A stretch of DNA of 64,000 nt, from the NCBI GenBank assembly GCA_949775045.1, contig OX459101.1:13690347-13754346 (forward strand), given 5' to 3'. This DNA comes from Metridium senile. Its lineage: Eukaryota > Cnidaria > Anthozoa > Actiniaria > Metridiidae. Position 1 is the stretch's first letter. Every line of letters begins with the position of its first letter. The translations under genes and the position numbers were made by a program. This document shows, piece after piece, positions 58,664 to 64,000 of this stretch. Under the pieces are notes generated by a model. The model was not told where the DNA came from and did no database searches. It saw only the letters and a program-made list of their open reading frames with translations.

Positions 58664-61033
58664 CTACGTGATTACACCGCATGGAATCCTGTAGACTACG
58701 CTGTCTTTCCTTTCAAATGGTATTGGGTCTTTCGGTCTTACCAAGTGTTTGCGTAGAGTCGTATCAGATCTAAAGACTGTGCGAATGCCATGATGTTGAA
58801 GGCAACGGCTTAGACTCTGAGATACTCCATCTACGAAAGGTAGTACAGCTAAGGATCTGTGAGTCTGTTGTTCTTTCTGGCGGGCTGGACGGGTCTTGGT
58901 AACTCTCTGCAAGAAAGGTGTAGGATAACCATTAGAATTAAGAGCTGAAGCGAGATGTTGTTTTTCACTTACCATGCCGTTTGGTTTAGTAACGACGCGA
59001 GACGCTCTGTCGTATAAACATTTCACAACTCCGCGTTTTACTGACTTGGGGTGGTGTGAGTCATACGCAAGGTACTGGTCTGTATGGGTGGATTTTCTGT
59101 AGACGCTTGTGTAGAGACGGCCGTTGGGATCCCTGTGTACTAAGGTATCGAGAAAGGCGATCTTGTTGTCATTCTCGGTTTCCATGGTGAAACGGATGGA
59201 ATCTTGTTGGCTGTTCAGATGGACAAGTAGGCTATCTACGTGTGATCTGTTCACAACAACAAAGGTATCGTCGACGTAGCGTTTCCAAACTCTCGGTCTG
59301 TGTTCTTGGTCACACGAATGTAGGGCTTGCTCTTCGAAGGTCTCCATGTATAAGTTGGCAATGACGGCAGAGACAGGACTACCCATAGCCGCCCCATCTT
59401 GCTGTTCGTAAAAGCGATTTTCATACATAAAGTATGTAGATGTTAAAGTAAATTCTAGAAGGTGGGCGACTTGAGATGGTGATAGGCTGGTTCGTGATGG
59501 TGATGTGTCATCTGCTTGGAGTTTCTGGAGGGCAGCTTCTACGGCACCTTTAATGGGTATATTGGTAAACAATGATTCAACATCAAAAGAAACCATAGCT
59601 TCGTGGTCTGAGATGGTAATAGTTCTGATCTGCTGAACGAAATTTGCTGAGTTCTTGACAGTGTAGACGGATCGACCTGTTAAAGGAGACAAGATACTAG
59701 ATAAGTACGCTGAAAGATTATAGGCAAAGGTGTTCACACAAGAGACAATAGGACGTAGAGGTATATTAGGTTTATGGATCTTTGGCAAACCGTAAATCCT
59801 TGGTGGCTGCTTGTGTTGTGGTCTTAGCTGCTTGTAGGTCGGCTCATCGAGGCAGTCGTTTCGTTTAAGAGCGAGTAACATGTCAGTAAGTTTTCGGCAA
59901 AGGCGGTCGGTAGGGTCTTTTTGTATGATTTTATAAGGACCGGAATCAATCAAAGAAAACATCTTATTATGATAATTATCGGCGTCCAAGACAACGGAGG
60001 CGCGGCCTTTGTCTGCCGGTAAGATCATAATAGAGCGGTCTTCTTTCAAAGATCGGAGGGCGGCTCGCATATCCTTTGTGATATTACTCTTTGGTGGCTC
60101 GGCTCTTTGAAGGATGGTGTTAACACTTCGGCGGATGGTGTCGGCTGTTTCGGCATCGAGGTTTCGGATGGAAGACTCTACTTTTGAAATAATTTCCGTC
60201 GCAGGAATGCGGGCGGGAGTTATTGCAAAATTAAGTCCTTTCTTCAACAAATCTGTCTCAGTTTCGTTCAGGGACCTGGAAGATAAATTAACAACCCAGT
60301 TAGTTTTATCAATTGGTTGAGATGTTACAGAAACTTTAGAGGGCTTCCTCTCCACAAGTTGATTAAACTTATTCTGTTGGCGTGTTTTACTGTCGTTATA
60401 TACTCCCTGGGTGTTTTCTTCTATCTCACTTAAAACCCATTTTTTTAATATTGTATATAATTAGCTTTTAATATTTCATAGTAGCTTTTTATTGTAAACT
60501 TCTTTTTAATATCCAACATCTAATATATATTGAATATCGTATATATTTTTGAATTTTACATTTTACATTTTGTGTAATTTATTTAAGTTCCTTTTATGTA
60601 TTTTATTTATTTAATGCGCATTTGATTATATACATATAGATATTTGCGCTATATAAGTAATAAAGATTATTATTATTATTATTATCTTCGTAAGGACTCT
60701 GGAACTATCTTTGGCTGAAAGCATGGAAGTGATCTTAGCTGCTGTGTCGTCAACTTCTCGTTTGGCATTGTCTTTGGCTCGTTGTGTTAGTCTGATACGT
60801 TCTCGAAGGAAACGACGTGAGACTAACTCAGCGGCTTTCCGGGCTCCTTTAGTTGGAACAAGAGATTTGGTTTGTAGATCTTTGGGTATCACGTTGTTCT
60901 TGATACATCTGACGAGAAAAGTAAGATGCTTAGTATATCGAGCGAGTTTCTTACAACAACGCTCATGTCTACGTATCAACCTTAGGGCTGAGCGCCCATA
61001 TGTAAGGTCAATAGAAGGAAATAAGTTATTCAT
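58664..61033 (-). mobile_element. Penelope-like element ORF (RT), 3' truncated and interrupted
   Basis: The 5' part (61033-60690) begins MNNLFPSIDLTYGR and has the basic N-terminal helices usual before the RT. An insert of about 300 bp with an ATT run (60,664-60,686) follows. The main frame 60355-58664 carries PADKGRASVVLD, YGLPKIHKPNIPLRPIVSC (188-206), the catalytic SFDVESLFTNIP (256-267), QQDGAAMGSP (318-327) and RYVDDTFVV (359-367). It ends at SVVYRIPCG, where the GIY-YIG endonuclease would start: that domain is missing. Penelope-like elements are a retroelement class with telomerase-like RT. Confidence 0.92.
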
Positions 61034-61103
61034 CGTGGAATGTGAAATTAAAAGGATACTTAACCAATTGTCTCACGATTGAGGTCATTGGTAGAAATAC
61101 CGC

Positions 61104-61137
61104 GACGTTTCGACTGCAATCTGCTAGTCTTCATCAG
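61104..61137 (-). ncRNA. Hammerhead-like motif in Penelope 5' region, minus-strand copy
   Basis: On the minus strand: CTGATGA, a GACT/AGTC stem II with a 10-base loop, then CGAAACGTC. The invariant boxes are intact. Such motifs are established in Penelope-like elements. Activity is not shown; stem I and III lengths could not be checked. Confidence 0.6.
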
Positions 61138-61265
61138 GCGATGGTGTAGACTGGATGATGGTTGTCTTATATACTTTTCGTCGGATTATCGGCGTCAGCC
61201 AATCACAGCGCCGATAATCCGACGAAAAGTATATAAGACAACCATCATCCAGTCTACACCATCAT

Positions 61266-61299
61266 CTGATGAAGACTAGCAGATTGCAGTCGAAACGTC
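61266..61299 (+). ncRNA. Hammerhead-like motif in Penelope 5' region, plus-strand copy
   Basis: Same sequence as the minus-strand motif at 61104-61137, in the truncated inverted copy, with CTGATGA and CGAAACGTC intact. Confidence 0.6.
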
Positions 61300-61713
61300 G
61301 CGGTATTTCTACCAATGACCTCAATCGTGAGACAATTGATTAAGTATCCTTTTAATTTAACATTCCACGATGAATAACCTATTTCCTTCTATTATCATCA
61401 TTATTTATACTAAATATGGGTTAGTATAGAGACTGATGTGCTGTATTGATTCAAGAATATCCAAGAGTCGAATATCCCTTCTATACCTTAGGTGTTCTGT
61501 AATGTTAAGTCGTATGATTATACCTGACGTATGTCTGTAGTGTTCAGTCTGAATACTACAGAATAGTTTCAAGTACCAAGAATTACTGTAGTATTCTTGC
61601 CCGTATACTTGACGAACAGATTTTCTGGAGTATTCGACTCGAATGTTGTTGAAATATGTCTGTAGTATTCAAATTGGATAATATTGAGAGACGTAAAAAC
61701 TACAAGACTGTAA

Positions 61714-61975
61714 AACAGCCTGGTTGAAACAACCAAAATAAATTATGGTTGTAACCAATCGAAATGGTTACTTCAACCAATCCTATTAAGGTTATTAAAA
61801 CAACCAAAATCATTATTGTTGAAATTACCAAATACAATTGGTTATTTCAACACACTTTATATTTAAAATCATTATGGTTGAGATTACCACTAAAATTGGT
61901 TATTTGATATTGGTTATTGAACAAAAATCAAAATCATTATTGTTGTTATAACCAATAAATTGGTTATTTCACAAT
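61714..61975. repeat. Imperfect tandem repeat rich in AACCAATT/GGTTATTTCAAC
   Basis: Four to five units of about 60-65 bp, each with a GGTTATTTCAAC-type block and AAAATCATTATTGTTG. The blocks are also mutually complementary, giving several hairpins. Confidence 0.6.
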
Positions 61976-62225
61976 GTATGTGCCGATAACATGTTTTTCG
62001 TAAAAGGAACACAAATCATACAGTTGTTACAACCACTGCACGAAACGGATTTGCTTACATTTGGTAACCGTAGCAAATATGGAATGAGTTTCATCCACCA
62101 TATTTGAATTACGTTGAAAACATATATAGCAAATATAAAATAAAATTTAACTTTGCCCATAGTGCAAAATTGTTGCAACGTTTATTGAAAAATTGCTAAC
62201 TGTTACAACGCTCGTAGAGGACCAT

Positions 62226-62251
62226 GGGCCGGGGATATTTATCCCCGGCCC
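62226..62251. other. Perfect GC-rich hairpin
   Basis: GGGCCGGGGATA and its exact reverse complement are separated by two bases in an otherwise AT-rich stretch. No neighbouring gene uses it as a recognisable signal. Confidence 0.7.
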
Positions 62252-63049
62252 AAGGTGCTTTGCAAACCACGCATTACAGAAGACCGTTTGAAATTCAGTT
62301 TTTTGGCGGTTGGTGACTGATTTCAATCACATAAAATGAACCTTTACCTGATTAGAATCGCTTATGCACGGAACCCAAGTGTTTGTATGTTCTTCAGGAT
62401 GAGCTTGTGCTATTTGACGAGTTCAAGAGAATGACTTGCTGTCCTTATTGCCGTTTAACTTCTTCAGGTAAGAACACTTCGAAACACTTTGATTCTCAGT
62501 TTTTAATACTATAGTTTATAGCACTATATAGCACTATCCACAACTAAGCTATATATATATCCTTCTTGGCTTGTTTTAAAGCTTTTAAAAAAAGAAAAAC
62601 GATTATAAAGCTTTGTGTGAAGTGAAATTATTTATTTGACTACTTAAACAAGAAATAAACACGAAGCAAAAGGATTGCTTAATAAAGTCGAAGCGGTCAT
62701 CTTGCCGAAATATACTAGTTTACTCGCTCTATATGTTAGCTACGAATATGATTATTGGCTTGTTTTAAACCTTAAAAAGAAAGATCAAAGGCCACCTATG
62801 GCCAACTCGTGGAACACTGTTAGAACATTTTGAAGGCGCTTAGTTTTTAGACCACTTTTAATGTTGACTTTGTTGGATATAACTTAAAAAATCTCAGAAC
62901 ATTATGAAAATAATGAATGTTAGTATATTGAAAAGACAAGTAATTGATTTCAAACAAATAAAAATTTATTTATAATAGATTTGAAATTTATGTGTAAATC
63001 TTAATTGTAAGGCCACAAGTTCCTTTTAAACCTCTATTAAAGGAGATCT

Positions 63050-63135
63050 TTGGCGATGCTAGGCGATTTTAGCAAAAAGCTCTTAAATTCTTAGGCGATG
63101 TTAGGCGATTTAAGGCGTTCTGGGCGATGTTATGA
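63050..63135. repeat. Short AGGCGAT repeats
   Basis: GGCGATGCTAGGCGATTTTAG and AGGCGATGTTAGGCGATTTAAGGCG repeat an AGGCGAT core five or six times in about 85 bp. The core resembles, inverted, the ATCGCCA heptamers near 9,280-9,305. Confidence 0.55.
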
Positions 63136-63566
63136 ACCGGAGAAGGCCGATTGCACATGTATATTAACTATTAAAAAGATGAATTATGTTTTGAAAATAT
63201 TGATATTTATCAAAAAAAGTATAATTATATAATAGTTACTTGTTTCTTTGCTTTGATGGCAGTTTGTATTGGAATAATCCAGCTTTCATGTTGTTGTTTT
63301 TATCTACCTTGGGCTCCTGACCTTGCTGATCAATCTGCTTTCTGAGAATTCGAGGATCGAGTTGGCTCGAGTATCACAATCTATCTGATATTGACATGTT
63401 TTAGAAAACCTCTTTTCGTAAAAACGTTAGAAAATAACAGCTTGCAATTGTATAATGTCTTGAGCAAACAATATACCCAAAGCCAACGCTGATTTGGAAG
63501 AGTAAATCGATGTAGAAGTACGAGAAATCCGAATAAATTCGTGTTCAAATCCAAGATGGCGATTTA

Positions 63567-63601
63567 CTTGGGCTTCCTGTGGTATTTGGGCTTCCTGTGG
63601 T
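63567..63601. repeat. Two tandem CACAGG-family termini
   Basis: TTGGGCTTCCTGTGGT occurs twice in tandem. It matches the end of the 3.4-kb foldback element. No arm follows, so this is a terminus remnant or the edge of another member. Confidence 0.6.
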
Positions 63602-64000
63602 GCAATACCTCGTGCTTTGAACGAGTCAGCCGTTTTTAAGCCGTGTCTGGGTGCACGTTTTAAAATTCAACGTAAACAAATTCATAAAAAATTATTTACA
63701 ATGCAGTATGTTTGTTTTTGTTATTTTTACGTGTCTTTTTTTGAGTTGTTAGACTCCTCAATCATTCTGAGCATGCGCAAAGGATCGAATATCTGATTTA
63801 GTGACCTCTCGCATATAAATAATTTCGCTTAAAAACTTAAAATTAGAAAAGATACACCATTTTTTACGTTATTAATAATAAGAATGCACTCGTTGTTGGT
63901 GATAACTTTTATTTGCGATTATATAGTGAAGTGTCCCACATGGGAGGTTCGAGCGATTATTTGGGGAATAAATTATAAACTTACACATTGACTACATAGT

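Larger units (their letters stand above)
61005..61395. repeat. Head-to-head Penelope 5' ends forming a palindrome
   Basis: The arms 61,010-61,190 and 61,200-61,393 are inverted copies. The right arm contains a plus-strand start (ATGAATAACCTATTTCCTTC) encoding the same MNNLFPSI as the minus-strand ORF, then breaks off. So a second, almost wholly deleted element lies in opposite orientation. Confidence 0.88.

Overview
The window is nuclear DNA of an animal: AT-rich, with spliced genes on both strands and dense transposable elements. The repeat content (Penelope-like elements with hammerhead-type termini, L2/CR1-like LINEs, tRNA-derived SINEs, many foldback MITEs, a 2A-peptide ORF) together with closely conserved CAND1 exons best fits a marine invertebrate, most likely a cnidarian of coral or anemone type. 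That assignment is inference; no species marker was seen.

Layout. 1-16.6 kb: the last 19 coding exons (+ strand) of a CAND1 orthologue, with introns holding MITEs, SINE pieces and minisatellites. 16.6-20.8 kb: LINE and SINE debris. 20.8-29.25 kb (- strand): a four-exon gene, assembled here from splice sites, for a predicted 245-residue protein with no signal peptide; it has a ubiquitin-like N-terminus and a C-terminal part resembling the IL-1/FGF beta-trefoil. This is the best candidate for something undescribed. 30.1-36.8 kb: almost three tandem copies of a 2,357-bp unit, each holding a 978-bp near-perfect palindrome, ending next to a 90-codon ORF whose start is also present, shortened, in the other units. 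37.4-38.7 kb: ATA repeats, an orphan GIY-YIG piece of a Penelope-like element, and about 360 bp of an AATAC satellite. 39.7-42.0 kb (- strand): an intronless extended-synaptotagmin gene. 43.0-49.0 kb: two more long foldback elements of the same terminal family as the palindrome, a 2A-peptide ORF, the first exon of a vanin/biotinidase-like gene, and a possible terminal exon of a membrane protein. 50.6-55.3 kb: a decayed LINE split by a 1,650-bp TTAA-flanked transposon. 55.6-58.1 kb: LINE tails and microsatellites. 58.6-61.4 kb: a nearly full Penelope-like element (- strand) joined head-to-head to a truncated inverted copy. 61.4-64 kb: short repeats.

The host genes have unrelated roles: cullin-RING ligase recycling (CAND1), ER-plasma membrane lipid transfer (E-Syt), pantetheine/biotin amide hydrolysis (vanin-like) and a possible cytokine. 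Much of the remaining structure is mobile DNA: a foldback family with CACAGG ends and 7-bp target duplications, several TTAA-flanked MITEs, TA-flanked MITEs, LINEs and Penelope-like elements. Coordinates of exons and element ends were read by eye from splice sites, inverted repeats and target-site duplications.
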